Below are positions 56,059 to 64,000 of a DNA stretch of 64,000 bases, in pieces. The notes beneath the pieces were generated by a model. That model was not told the DNA's origin. It worked only from the letters and a program-made list of their open reading frames with translations, and did no database searches. Position 1 is the stretch's first letter. Each line of letters begins with the position of its first letter. Source of the stretch: Burkholderia sp. NRF60-BP8 (lineage in GTDB: Bacteria; Pseudomonadota; Gammaproteobacteria; Burkholderiales; Burkholderiaceae); NCBI RefSeq assembly GCF_001522585.2, contig NZ_CP013372.1, positions 2,232,001-2,296,000 of the forward strand, read 5' to 3'. Both the position numbers and the translations under genes were made by a program.

Positions 56059-57162
56059 ATGAAAGAAATTCCCAACTTCGTTCGCGATCTCCCCGGCCTG
56101 CCGAAGCCCGGGGAAAAAATCTTCCACCCGGACTTCCATCTGCAGTTGAAGCCCATGTGGCATCCGCTCCACGACGAGGCGGAACGCCGGATCGCGCTCA
56201 CGGACAGCCCGTACATCCTCGCGTACTACGGCAGCCAGAAGGCCGTCGAACATTATCTGGCGCAAAGCATGCCGTCGTTCGGCGGCCTGTGCTATCCGCA
56301 CACCCGGAACGACAGGATCTACGATCTGGAGCGGATGATGAGCATCACCACGCTGATCGACGACACCATCACCAACCCCGACATGCTGGACCAGGCGCAC
56401 CGACGTTCGACGTTGCGGCAGCATTACTTCGACGCGATCGCCGGCGTCCGCCCGCCGGACAGCGCGCCGATCGCGCAGTTGCTGTATGAGGGGCTGCTTC
56501 CCATCAAGGAACAGCTGGCGTCGAAACCCCGCGTCTGGCAACGGCTGGAGGAATCGCTTCGCACGTTGATCGTCAGGCAGACGGATCCGTTGGCATTGAA
56601 GATGGACGAGCTCACGTTCGACGCGTATCTGGAGATGCGGCGCATCGACAATTACGGGGAATGGGCGGCCCTCATGACCGAATACGCGATCGACGTGGAC
56701 ATGACCGACCACCTGATCGCCGACCGGTCGCTGGCGGAAATGAGAACGGCCGCGATCGATTCGATTACGCTCGTCAACGACCCGTACTCGTTCCGCAAGG
56801 AGATTCACATCGCGGATTCGGTCAATTCCGTCTGGTTGCTGATGTACCGCGAAGGCCTGACGCTGCAGGACGCGTTGAACAAGCTCGCCACGCTGGTTGC
56901 CGAGAACGAGCGCAACCTGATCGCCGCGCGCGAGCGCGTCCTCGCCGGCCCGCTCGGACAGGACGCGGACGTGCGTGCATACGTGACCGAGCTGGAGCAT
57001 CTGGCGTCCGGCAACGCCGAATTTCACGCGATCAGCACGCGCTACCACGGCCGGGATTTCAAAGGAAAAAGGTTCATTTCGGGCGAGGTGACCATTCGGC
57101 CGCTACCGTCCACCGACGAAGTGGCGGCTGCGGACCTGGCAGGCGGCCGCCCCGCGAGCTGA
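56059..57162 (+). CDS. Class I terpene cyclase (SodD-like)
   Basis: A 367-residue bacterial class I terpene synthase. The first metal motif is DDTITNPD (residues 101-108), a variant of DDxxD in which the fifth position is Thr. The second motif NDPYSFRKE (240-248) fits NDxxSxxxE exactly. A C-terminal RY pair (STRYHG) and aromatic-rich pocket residues (MPSFGGLCYP) fit the fold. It follows the methyltransferase by 45 bases. By analogy with sodorifen synthase it may cyclise a methylated C16 diphosphate to a volatile hydrocarbon. The altered first motif is also found in unusual cyclases, so activity is expected but product is unknown. Confidence 0.87.
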   Translation: MKEIPNFVRDLPGLPKPGEKIFHPDFHLQLKPMWHPLHDEAERRIALTDSPYILAYYGSQKAVEHYLAQSMPSFGGLCYPHTRNDRIYDLERMMSITTLIDDTITNPDMLDQAHRRSTLRQHYFDAIAGVRPPDSAPIAQLLYEGLLPIKEQLASKPRVWQRLEESLRTLIVRQTDPLALKMDELTFDAYLEMRRIDNYGEWAALMTEYAIDVDMTDHLIADRSLAEMRTAAIDSITLVNDPYSFRKEIHIADSVNSVWLLMYREGLTLQDALNKLATLVAENERNLIAARERVLAGPLGQDADVRAYVTELEHLASGNAEFHAISTRYHGRDFKGKRFISGEVTIRPLPSTDEVAAADLAGGRPAS

Positions 57163-57199
57163 TCCGGCCTCGTTTCGCGCCGGCACCGCCGAGAGCCGC

Positions 57200-58129
57200 C
57201 TACACCGGCGTCAACACCGGCTGCCCGGCGAAATGCCGCGTCGCGTTGTCGAGAAACTGCCGCACCGAACGATCGAGCGCCTCGGGCGACCAGCCGCCCA
57301 TGTGCGGCGTCAGCACGACGCTGTCGAGATCCGTCAGCGCACGCGGCGGCTCCGGTTCGCCTTCGTACACGTCGAGCCCCGCCCCCGCGATGCGTCGTTC
57401 GCGCAGCGCGTCTGCCAAAGCAGCGGTATCGACAACGCTGCCGCGCGACACGTTGACGAGAAAGCCGCCGGGGCCGAGCGCGTCGAGCACGGTACGATCG
57501 ATCAGGTGCCGTGTGCCCGCGCCGCCCGGCGTCGCGACGATCAGGAAATCGGCCCACTGCGCGAGTGCGTCGATCCGGTCGAAATAGCGGTATGGCCCCG
57601 GCTTCTCCGACCGGTTGTGATAGCCGATCTCGATGTCGAAGCCGGCCGCGCGGCGCGCGCATTTCTCGCCGATCTTGCCGAGCCCGACGATGCCGAGCTT
57701 CTTGCCCGACACGTTCGGCGGCATCGGCAGCCCGTCGCGCCACACGCCCGCGCGGGCTTTCGCATCGAGCTGCACGACGTTGCGCACCGCCGCGAGCAGC
57801 AGCGCGAACGCGTGATCGGCGACGCAGTCGTCGTTGGTGCCGGCGCCCGTGACCACGACGATGCCGCGCGCCTTCGCGTGCGCGACATCGATGTGCTCGT
57901 AGCCCGCGCCGAGCGCGCTGACGAACGTGAGCTGCGGCAGCCGGTCGATCTCGGCGGCGGTCAACCCCGTGCTGCCGTTGGTCAGCACCGCGCGAATCGT
58001 GCTGCCGTGTGCGGCGATCGCGCGTTCGCGCTCGTCGGGCGTCGGGGCGTAGCGCACGTCGAACGACGCGGCGATCTCGCGATGCGCGTCGCCGCGCAAC
58101 GCGATGAGGACCAGCAGCTCGGGCTTCAT
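57200..58129 (-). CDS. D-2-hydroxyacid dehydrogenase
   Basis: A 309-residue NAD(P)-dependent oxidoreductase of the D-isomer-specific 2-hydroxyacid family. Nucleotide-binding loop GIVGLGKIGEK, followed by IEIGYHNRSEKPG (Arg after the second strand suggests NADPH). Active-site residues: Arg in VNVSRGSVVD, Glu in DVYEGEPEPP, His in LTPHMGGWS. It resembles glyoxylate/hydroxypyruvate reductases. It stands on the minus strand and its 3' end faces the terpene genes; no evident link to either side. Confidence 0.9.
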   Translation of the reverse strand: MKPELLVLIALRGDAHREIAASFDVRYAPTPDERERAIAAHGSTIRAVLTNGSTGLTAAEIDRLPQLTFVSALGAGYEHIDVAHAKARGIVVVTGAGTNDDCVADHAFALLLAAVRNVVQLDAKARAGVWRDGLPMPPNVSGKKLGIVGLGKIGEKCARRAAGFDIEIGYHNRSEKPGPYRYFDRIDALAQWADFLIVATPGGAGTRHLIDRTVLDALGPGGFLVNVSRGSVVDTAALADALRERRIAGAGLDVYEGEPEPPRALTDLDSVVLTPHMGGWSPEALDRSVRQFLDNATRHFAGQPVLTPV

Positions 58130-58296
58130 GTCAGCAAATGTCCGCAGGCGGGGAACGAATTTCAGTGTAACAAGCCCGCATGACGGGTGCGGGTTATCCC
58201 CACACCGGCTGTGGACACGCCGCCGCATGCGGTTTGCCAAAGCCGGCTCAGTCAAGTAACTTTCGGCGTACGCCCCCGTCCTGGAGATTGGCCCCG

Positions 58297-59220
58297 ATGA
58301 AGCTCGCCCTGCCCGCCCGGATCCTGGGCCTCGCGTTCGCCGCCGCCATCGCGGCGCCCGGCGCGCACGCCGACACGCCTGTCGTGGTGTCGTCGAAGAT
58401 CGACACCGAAGGCAATCTGCTCGGCAACCTCATTTCACAGGTGTTGAAGGCCCACGGCATTCCCGTCACCGAAAAGATCGCGCTCGGCACGACGCCGATC
58501 GTGCGCAAGGCGCTCACGAGCGGCGAGATCGACATCTACCCCGAATACACGGGTAACGCCGCGTTCTTCTTCAACAAGGCCGACGACCCGGTGTGGAAGA
58601 ACGCGAGCCAGGGCTACGACACCGCGAAGCAACTCGACTACGCGGCGAACCATCTCGTGTGGCTCGCCCCGGCGCCCGCGAACAACACGTGGGGCGTCGC
58701 GCTGCTCGCGCCCGTCGCACAGTCGCAGCACCTGAAGACCTTCTCCGACTTCGGCAAGTGGGTGGCCGGCGGCGGCAAGGTGAAGCTCGCGGCATCGGCC
58801 GAATTCGTAAACAGCGCGTCCGCGCTGCCGTCGTTCGAGAAAGCGTACGGCTTCAAGCTGAAGCCCGAGCAGCTCGTCGTGCTGTCCGGCGGCGACACGG
58901 CCGCGACGATCAAGGCCGCCGCGAACCAGACCGACGGCGTGAACGCCGCGATGGTCTACGGCACCGACGGCGGTATCGCGTCGAGCGGCCTCGCGGTGCT
59001 CGACGACGACAAGCACGTGCAGCCCGTCTATGCGCCGGCGCCGGTGATCCGCGAAGCCGCACTGAAAGCGCATCCGCAAATCGCCGAGTATTTGAAGCCC
59101 GTGTTCGCGAGCCTCGACCTGAAGACGCTGCAATCGCTGAACGCGCGCATCCAGCTCAACGGCGAGCCGGCTGCCGGCGTCGCGAAAAGCTACCTGAAAT
59201 CGAAGGGTTTCGTGAAATGA
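58297..59220 (+). CDS. osmF: Osmolyte ABC transporter substrate-binding protein (OsmF/YehZ-like)
   Basis: Periplasmic binding protein of the OpuC/OsmF family, 307 residues, signal peptide to about residue 26 (AHA). Motifs: VVSSKIDTEGNLLGNLISQV, EIDIYPEYTGNAAFFFNKAD (the EYTG motif typical of choline/betaine binding proteins). It recognises quaternary ammonium osmolytes in known relatives; the exact ligand here is not assured. Its stop overlaps the permease start by four bases; four genes form one coupled operon, 58297-62103. Confidence 0.9.
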   Translation: MKLALPARILGLAFAAAIAAPGAHADTPVVVSSKIDTEGNLLGNLISQVLKAHGIPVTEKIALGTTPIVRKALTSGEIDIYPEYTGNAAFFFNKADDPVWKNASQGYDTAKQLDYAANHLVWLAPAPANNTWGVALLAPVAQSQHLKTFSDFGKWVAGGGKVKLAASAEFVNSASALPSFEKAYGFKLKPEQLVVLSGGDTAATIKAAANQTDGVNAAMVYGTDGGIASSGLAVLDDDKHVQPVYAPAPVIREAALKAHPQIAEYLKPVFASLDLKTLQSLNARIQLNGEPAAGVAKSYLKSKGFVK

Positions 59221-60395
59221 CGGAGCGCGCGGCGGCGTCCGCGCGGCGCGTCACGCTCGACAAGGTCGGCATCCTGATCGGCGTACTGACGATCGTCGCC
59301 GTGTTCGGCCTGTCGTTCGCGGTGCTGCGGCCGAACCGGATCGCGGCCGGCACCGGGCTATCGGTGTTCGCCGCGCTGCCCGCGATGCAGGGCGCCGCGC
59401 TCGCCGCGCTATGGACCGCCGGCGCGCTGTGGACGATGACGGCGAGCCGTCCCGCGTGGCGGCTCGCGGCCGGCTGCGCGGGGCTCGCGACGCTCGCGTA
59501 TGCGGTCGGCGCGGCCGCGACGCACGTCGTCGCGCCCGACGACATGCTGGCCCGCGTGTCGCCCGACGCCGGCGTCTGGCTGCTGCTGTTCGCGTGGGCG
59601 GTGCTCATCGCCGACGCGCTCGCCCGCCTCGCGTTCGGCCCGTGGCGGCGCCTCGTCGCGCTCGCCGTCGCGATAGCGGCGGTTTCCGTGCCGCTTGCGA
59701 GCGGCTGGTGGGACGGCCTCTCCGTGATGCGCGAATACGCGGTGCGCAGCGACGATTTCTGGCGCGAAGCGATCCGTCACGTGTCGCTCGCGGGCGGCTC
59801 GGTCGCCGCCGCGCTCGTCGCGGGCGTGCCGCTCGGCATCGCGTGCGCGCGCATCGCGGCGGTGCGCACCGTCGCGATGCCCGTGCTCAATATCGTGCAG
59901 ACGATTCCCAGCATCGCGATGTACGGGCTGATGATGGCGCCGCTCGGCCTGCTCGCCGCACACGTGCCGCTCGCGGCCGCACTCGGCATCCGCGGCATCG
60001 GCGTCGCGCCGGCCGCGCTCGCGCTGTTCCTCTACTCGCTGCTGCCGATCGCATCGAGCGTCGTGGTCGGGCTCGGACAGGTGCCGCCGCACGTGACCGA
60101 AGCGGCGCGCGCGATGGGCATGACACGCGCGCAGCGGCTGCTGCGCGTCGATCTCGTGCTCGCGCTGCCGGTGATCCTGAGCGGCGTGCGCATCGTGCTC
60201 GTGCAGAACATCGGCCTGACCGCGGTGGCCGCGCTGATCGGCGGCGGCGGATTCGGCACGTTCATCTTCCAGGGGATCGGGCAATCGGCCGCCGATCTCG
60301 TGCTGCTCGGCGCGATCCCGACGATCGCGCTCGCACTGGCGGCCGCCGTCGTGTTCGAAGCCGCGACGTCGCTCGCGAAGGGGCGTACAGGATGA
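59217..60395 (+). CDS. yehY: Osmolyte ABC transporter permease (YehY-like)
   Basis: A 392-residue membrane protein. An N-terminal extension of four or five membrane segments precedes the transporter core, as in YehY/OsmY. The core starts near DDFWREAIRHVSLAGGSVAA and has MPVLNIVQTIPSIAMYGLMM; the EAA loop is TEAARAMGMTRAQRLLRVDL. It is coupled by 4-base overlaps to the binding protein (59217-59220) and the ATPase (60392-60395). Confidence 0.9.
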   Translation: MTERAAASARRVTLDKVGILIGVLTIVAVFGLSFAVLRPNRIAAGTGLSVFAALPAMQGAALAALWTAGALWTMTASRPAWRLAAGCAGLATLAYAVGAAATHVVAPDDMLARVSPDAGVWLLLFAWAVLIADALARLAFGPWRRLVALAVAIAAVSVPLASGWWDGLSVMREYAVRSDDFWREAIRHVSLAGGSVAAALVAGVPLGIACARIAAVRTVAMPVLNIVQTIPSIAMYGLMMAPLGLLAAHVPLAAALGIRGIGVAPAALALFLYSLLPIASSVVVGLGQVPPHVTEAARAMGMTRAQRLLRVDLVLALPVILSGVRIVLVQNIGLTAVAALIGGGGFGTFIFQGIGQSAADLVLLGAIPTIALALAAAVVFEAATSLAKGRTG

Positions 60396-61339
60396 TCGAG
60401 ATCGAACGGATCGGCAAACGCTTCGGCGACGTGGTCGCCGTCGACGACGTATCGCTGACGATGCAGCGCGGCACGATCACCGCGCTCGTGGGCGCATCGG
60501 GCAGCGGCAAGTCGACGCTCTTGCGCATGATCAACCGGCTGATCGCACCGACCAGCGGCACGATCCGCATCGACGGCGTCGATACGGCGACCGTCGCGCC
60601 GGAGCAACTGCGCCGCGGCATCGGCTACGCGATCCAGGGGCACGGGCTGTTTCCGCACTGGAGCGTCGCGCGCAACATCGCGACCGTGCCGCGCCTGCTC
60701 GGCTGGCCGGCCGCCCGCATCGACGCGCGCGTGAACGAACTGCTCGACCTGTTCCATCTCGCGCCGGCCGAATTCGCGGGCAAGCTGCCGCACGAACTGT
60801 CGGGCGGCCAGCAGCAGCGCGTCGGCGTTGCGCGCGCGCTCGCGGCCGAGCCCGCGATGCTGCTGATGGACGAACCGTTCGGCGCGCTCGATCCGATCAT
60901 CCGCAACAAGGCGCAGGACGACTTGTTCGCGCTGCAGCGCCGCCTCGGCATCACGGTCGTGATCGTCACGCACGATATCGAGGAGGCGCTGAAGCTCGGC
61001 GACACGATCGCGGTGATGGACGGCGGCCGGCTGCTGCAGGTCGCGCCGCCCGCCGAAATTCTCGGCAAGCCGGCAGCGGGTGTCGTCGAGCAGCTCGTCG
61101 CGGGCGTCGACCGTCCGCTGCGCCTGCTCGCGCTGACGCCGATCGACGCCGTGGCCGAAACCGGCCGCGCCGACGGCGAGCCGATCGCGGCGACGCGCAC
61201 GCTGCGCGATGCGGTGTCCGAATTGTTGTGGCGCGGTGTCGACGCGCTGCCCGTCGACGATACGGCCAACGGCACCGCGCACGGCCCCCGCCGCATCACG
61301 CTCGACGCGATCCGCTCGCACGCGAGGCAGCCCGCATGA
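60392..61339 (+). CDS. yehX: Osmolyte ABC transporter ATPase (YehX-like)
   Basis: A 315-residue ATPase. Walker A GASGSGKS, Q-loop YAIQGHGLFPH, signature LSGGQQQR, Walker B LLMDEPFGALDP, switch VTHDIEEAL. About 70 residues at the C-terminus may be a partial CBS-like regulatory tail (TLRDAVSELLWRGVDALPVD), as seen in osmoregulated OpuA/ProV-type ATPases. Coupled to both permeases by 4-base overlaps. Confidence 0.93.
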   Translation: MIEIERIGKRFGDVVAVDDVSLTMQRGTITALVGASGSGKSTLLRMINRLIAPTSGTIRIDGVDTATVAPEQLRRGIGYAIQGHGLFPHWSVARNIATVPRLLGWPAARIDARVNELLDLFHLAPAEFAGKLPHELSGGQQQRVGVARALAAEPAMLLMDEPFGALDPIIRNKAQDDLFALQRRLGITVVIVTHDIEEALKLGDTIAVMDGGRLLQVAPPAEILGKPAAGVVEQLVAGVDRPLRLLALTPIDAVAETGRADGEPIAATRTLRDAVSELLWRGVDALPVDDTANGTAHGPRRITLDAIRSHARQPA

Positions 61340-62103
61340 CGACGCGCGGCAGCGTGCGGCCCAAGCGGTCTTCGCTTGCCGCGTACGTCGCCCGCGCGGC
61401 CGCGCTCGCGCTGCTGCTCGTGCTGCTGTTGCGCCCCGCGTGGCTGCACGGCCTGTTCGCGCCGTTCGCGGACAACGGCGCGCCGGTGATCTACGATCGC
61501 GCGAGCCTGCTCGATCTCACGCTCGCGCATCTCGGCACGGTCGCGCTGTCGAGCCTGATCGGCACGATCGTCGCGGTCGCGGCCGGCATCGCGGTCACGC
61601 GGCGGTTCGGCGCAGATTTCCTGCCGGTCGCGCGCAGCGTCGTCGATATCGGCCAGACCTTCCCGCCGGTCGCCGTGCTCGCGCTTGCCGTGCCGGCGGT
61701 CGGCTTCGGATTGAAGCCCGTGCTGATCGCGCTCGTGCTGTACGGGCTCCTGCCGATTTTCGAAAGCACGATCGCCGGGCTCGAGGACGTGCCGCGCGAC
61801 GTCGTCGACGCCGCGCGCGGGATGGGCATGAGCGGCTGGCAGCAACTGGTGTCCGTCGAGCTGCCGCTCGCGTTCCCGGTGATCGTCAACGGCATCCGCC
61901 TCGCGGTCGTGATCAATCTCGGCACCGCGACGATCGGCTCGACGGTCGCCGCGCGCGGGCTCGGCGACGTGATCATCGCGGGCCTGCAGACGTCGAACAC
62001 CGCGTTCGTGCTGCAAGGCGGCGTGATCGTCGGCTTGCTCGCGGTACTCGTCAGCGACGCGATCGGCGCGATTGCGCGGGTGGCGAGCGCGCGACGCGCT
62101 TAG
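61336..62103 (+). CDS. yehW: Osmolyte ABC transporter permease (YehW-like)
   Basis: A 255-residue second permease: LTLAHLGTVALSSLIGTIVA, VARSVVDIGQTFPPVAVLAL, EAA-type loop VDAARGMGMSGWQQLVSVEL, and LGTATIGSTVAARGLG, typical of OpuB/OpuC-family permeases. It closes the four-gene operon. The operon order is binding protein, permease, ATPase, permease, which differs from the E. coli order. Confidence 0.92.
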   Translation: MTTRGSVRPKRSSLAAYVARAAALALLLVLLLRPAWLHGLFAPFADNGAPVIYDRASLLDLTLAHLGTVALSSLIGTIVAVAAGIAVTRRFGADFLPVARSVVDIGQTFPPVAVLALAVPAVGFGLKPVLIALVLYGLLPIFESTIAGLEDVPRDVVDAARGMGMSGWQQLVSVELPLAFPVIVNGIRLAVVINLGTATIGSTVAARGLGDVIIAGLQTSNTAFVLQGGVIVGLLAVLVSDAIGAIARVASARRA

Positions 62104-62135
62104 CATCGGTCACGGAATTTTTCGAAGGAGCCACC

Positions 62136-62531
62136 ATGTCTGTCCTGGACGCCGGCCCGTTTTTTCATGGCACGAAAGCGAATTTGCGGATCGGCGATTT
62201 GCTGACGGCGGGTTTCAGATCGAATTATCGGGACGACGTCGTCATGAATCACGTTTATTTCACGGCCCTGCCCAAAGGCGCGGGCCTGGCTGCGGAAATG
62301 GCCAAAGGCGAGGGTCGACCGCGCGTCTACATCGTCGAGCCCACCGGGGAATTCGAAAACGATCCGAACGTCACGGACAAGAAATTCCCGGGCAATCCGA
62401 CGCGATCGTATCGAAGTACCTCGCCTTTGAAAATCGTCGGCGAACTCGACAGCTGGGAACCCTACGATCCCGAGTTCATCCGGCAACTCAGAAGCCGCAT
62501 CGAAACCGGCATCGGCGAGATCATCAACTAG
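62136..62531 (+). CDS. arr: Rifampin ADP-ribosyltransferase (Arr family)
   Basis: A 131-residue enzyme of the Arr family that inactivates rifamycins by transferring ADP-ribose from NAD+ to the hydroxyl at C23. Features: FFHGTKANLRIGDLLTAGFR (His-Gly-Thr NAD-binding start), HVYFTALPKGAGLAAEMAKG, RVYIVEPTGEFENDPN, KKFPGNPTRSYRS, and LKIVGELDSWEP. GAAGGAG at 62124-62130 precedes ATG 62136. The length is close to known Arr. It lies only 33 bases after the osmolyte operon. Chromosomal arr genes occur widely in environmental bacteria; it may contribute to rifamycin tolerance. Confidence 0.92.
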   Translation: MSVLDAGPFFHGTKANLRIGDLLTAGFRSNYRDDVVMNHVYFTALPKGAGLAAEMAKGEGRPRVYIVEPTGEFENDPNVTDKKFPGNPTRSYRSTSPLKIVGELDSWEPYDPEFIRQLRSRIETGIGEIIN

Positions 62532-62688
62532 CGTTCGTCCGGACTCCGATGCGTGTCCGTGCAACGATCGGCGCGTCGATCGTCGTGGACGTCACAAGCC
62601 TACACATCGCTTTCATTCGAGCGGGCGCTCGACCGTCTTCCGCGATTGGCCGATATACTATGCGCCTCCCATTTCCCCGCACTCGACC

Positions 62689-63375
62689 ATGCGACGACGG
62701 TTCTTCTGGCTGATCGTGCTTTCGCTCGGCATTGCGCAACAGGCCGCGGCGCAGCAGGCGCCCGCATTGCCCGCCTCCGCGCCCGACGGACTGGCATCCG
62801 CGCCGACTGTCGCGTCCGCGCCGCTCGCGAACGCCAACGATCAGCCGAACGAAGCAAACCGCCGCATCACGTCCTACCTGACGAAGAAATTCGGCGTCGC
62901 AAGAGAAAAGGCTGCGAAGCTCGCCGATATCGTGAGCGTCACTGCGACGAAATATTCGCTGCCGCCGGCACTCGTTTACGCGATTATTTCGATCGAATCG
63001 CGCTTCCAGGAAAAGGCGCGGGGCCAGCATGGCGCGACCGGGTTGATGCAGGTCGTGCCGTCCGCGCACCGAGGCATGCTGCGCAACGTGAAGGATCTCA
63101 CCGAGCCGAATGCGAACGTCGACGCCGGCTCGCGCATTCTGTCGGGCTACGTGAAAGCGGCCGGCGGCAACGTGCAGGCCGGGCTGAAGAGCTACAGCGG
63201 CGGATCCAGTGCGTATGCGGCGAAGGTGATGCAGCGGGTCGATTCGTTCCGGTTCGTGCTCGAACCCGAGGACGACGCAAAAAGCGCGAATACCGGGAAC
63301 GACCCGAAGGCGCACATGGTGCCGGTCAGCGATCCTTCCGGCCCGGCGCCTGGCGCGAACCGCAACGCGAAGTAA
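62689..63375 (+). CDS. Lytic transglycosylase, SLT domain
   Basis: A 228-residue exported enzyme, signal peptide to about residue 21 (AAA-QQ). The SLT catalytic domain has Glu in YAIISIESRFQEKARG, then GATGLMQVVPSA, NVDAGSRILSGYVKA and GLKSYSGGSSAYAAKVM. It cleaves peptidoglycan between MurNAc and GlcNAc with anhydro-product formation. This compact type is typical of accessory muramidases for secretion systems or conjugation, but none lies nearby. It is followed 3 bases later by the LprI-like gene. Confidence 0.9.
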   Translation: MRRRFFWLIVLSLGIAQQAAAQQAPALPASAPDGLASAPTVASAPLANANDQPNEANRRITSYLTKKFGVAREKAAKLADIVSVTATKYSLPPALVYAIISIESRFQEKARGQHGATGLMQVVPSAHRGMLRNVKDLTEPNANVDAGSRILSGYVKAAGGNVQAGLKSYSGGSSAYAAKVMQRVDSFRFVLEPEDDAKSANTGNDPKAHMVPVSDPSGPAPGANRNAK

Positions 63376-63378
63376 GCA

Positions 63379-63795
63379 ATGGGCACCCGCGCTCGCACGG
63401 CTCCGGCCCGACGCTGCGCGGCCCGGCTGTTCGCCATTGTCGCGCTGTCGGCCGCTCCTGTATCGGCTTTCGCTGTCGTCGACTGCGAACAGGCAGGGCC
63501 GACGATGGACGCCGTGCGACGCTGCGTGCTCGATCAGCAGCAGCAGCAAGTCGACAGCGCATACCGGTCGCTCGCTCGCAAGCTACGCCAACGCAACCCC
63601 GACGCTGCCGCCCAACTCGCGAAATCGCAGACGAGTTGGGCCGGCTTTGCCGGCGATACTTGTAACTACGTGAAGACCGCCAATCCGCAGCAGACGATTC
63701 CGAGTGACGCCTGGCTCAACTGTTGGGTAGATTTCAGTCAGGCACGCGTGCGCATCCTGAAGAAGTGGGAAGCCCAGTTGACGCAGCCGAACTGA
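63379..63795 (+). CDS. LprI-like (DUF1311) exported protein
   Basis: A 138-residue secreted protein. Signal peptide to about residue 32 (FAVVDCEQ). The mature region has the pattern DCEQAGPTMDAVRRCVLDQQ, QQVDSAYRSLARKL, SQTSWAGFAGDTCNYV, WLNCWVDFSQARVRIL: four cysteines and helical repeats typical of the LprI lysozyme-inhibitor-like family. It starts 3 bases after the lytic transglycosylase stop, so the pair is probably one operon; one may modulate the other or protect against host lysozyme (inference). Confidence 0.82.
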   Translation: MGTRARTAPARRCAARLFAIVALSAAPVSAFAVVDCEQAGPTMDAVRRCVLDQQQQQVDSAYRSLARKLRQRNPDAAAQLAKSQTSWAGFAGDTCNYVKTANPQQTIPSDAWLNCWVDFSQARVRILKKWEAQLTQPN

Positions 63796-63878
63796 ACTGT
63801 CGCCCATCCCGTGGCGCCCGTCATTACTGCGCGCAACGCGCGCGCAGACGTGGCGTGCCGATGGTCGGTGAAGCACAC

Positions 63879-64000
63879 GCTCAGAGCAGCGCGGCGTCGA
63901 CCTTGGGCACCATAGGCGCAATACGCCTGACGCGTTCGGCCTGTGCTCGCACGTACTCGGCGATACGATGCACCCACGCGCGCTCGTCGCCCACATAGAC
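63879..64000 (-). CDS. Partial gene, C-terminus only
   Basis: The minus strand is open from the window edge to a TGA at 63879-63881 and reads VYVGDERAWVHRIAEYVRAQ followed by AERVRRIAP and KVDAALL. This helical C-terminal tail of about 39 residues has no recognisable motif. The 5' part lies outside the window. Confidence 0.5.

Overview
The window is high-GC, gene-dense proteobacterial DNA. Its gene content (chaperone-usher fimbriae, YadA-type trimeric autotransporter, OmpC-like porin, OmpW, short H-NS-like proteins, PQQ-dependent alcohol oxidation, OsmU-type osmolyte ABC transporter, rifampin ADP-ribosyltransferase) and its codon use point to Burkholderia, most likely the B. cepacia complex and one of the secondary replicons. 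The assignment rests on recognised protein families only. No rRNA, tRNA, CRISPR array, insertion sequence or replication origin was seen.

Layout. 1-6660: chaperone-usher fimbrial operon (subunit, chaperone, usher, tip-like subunit, second subunit). 6961-9917: short-chain dehydrogenase and a metal-type two-component system, next to a decayed multicopper oxidase (10158-10658). 10882-17078: a 1538-residue trimeric autotransporter with a stalk of 50 units of 42 bp, bracketed by two paralogous short H-NS-like genes in AT-rich surroundings. 17372-24091: an orphan gene, then a PraB-like / OmpW / two-lipoprotein set and a cupin. 24513-33333: ABC-2 exporter, MFS carrier, small conserved proteins, hydrolases, and a divergent pair of an HTH protein and an unknown 299-residue protein.

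33352-48000 is the most coherent region: pqqABCDE, a sigma-54-dependent AcoR-type regulator, a TonB-dependent receptor, a PQQ-dependent alcohol dehydrogenase with the extra Asp typical of lanthanide enzymes, a protein fusing a quinoprotein-associated binding domain to cytochrome c, a HiPIP and a porin. Near-consensus -24/-12 promoters precede pqqA, the receptor and the dehydrogenase, and two pairs of a shared TGT-N11-ACA dyad lie upstream of them. This suggests one sigma-54 regulon that makes PQQ, imports a cofactor or metal, oxidises an alcohol in the periplasm and passes electrons through cytochrome c and HiPIP.

48238-54558: a soluble chemoreceptor with its sensor domain at the C-terminus, a pbpC remnant, a LolC/E homologue that looks internally shortened, an orphan protein and an S15-type peptidase lipoprotein. 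55051-57162: a C-methyltransferase and class I terpene cyclase pair resembling the sodorifen system, hence a candidate route to a methylated non-canonical terpene. 57200-64000: a 2-hydroxyacid dehydrogenase, a four-gene translationally coupled OsmU/Yeh transporter, arr, a lytic transglycosylase, an LprI-like protein and the 3' end of a further gene.

All calls are made by eye from translated sequence and motifs. No database search, structure prediction or statistics were run.
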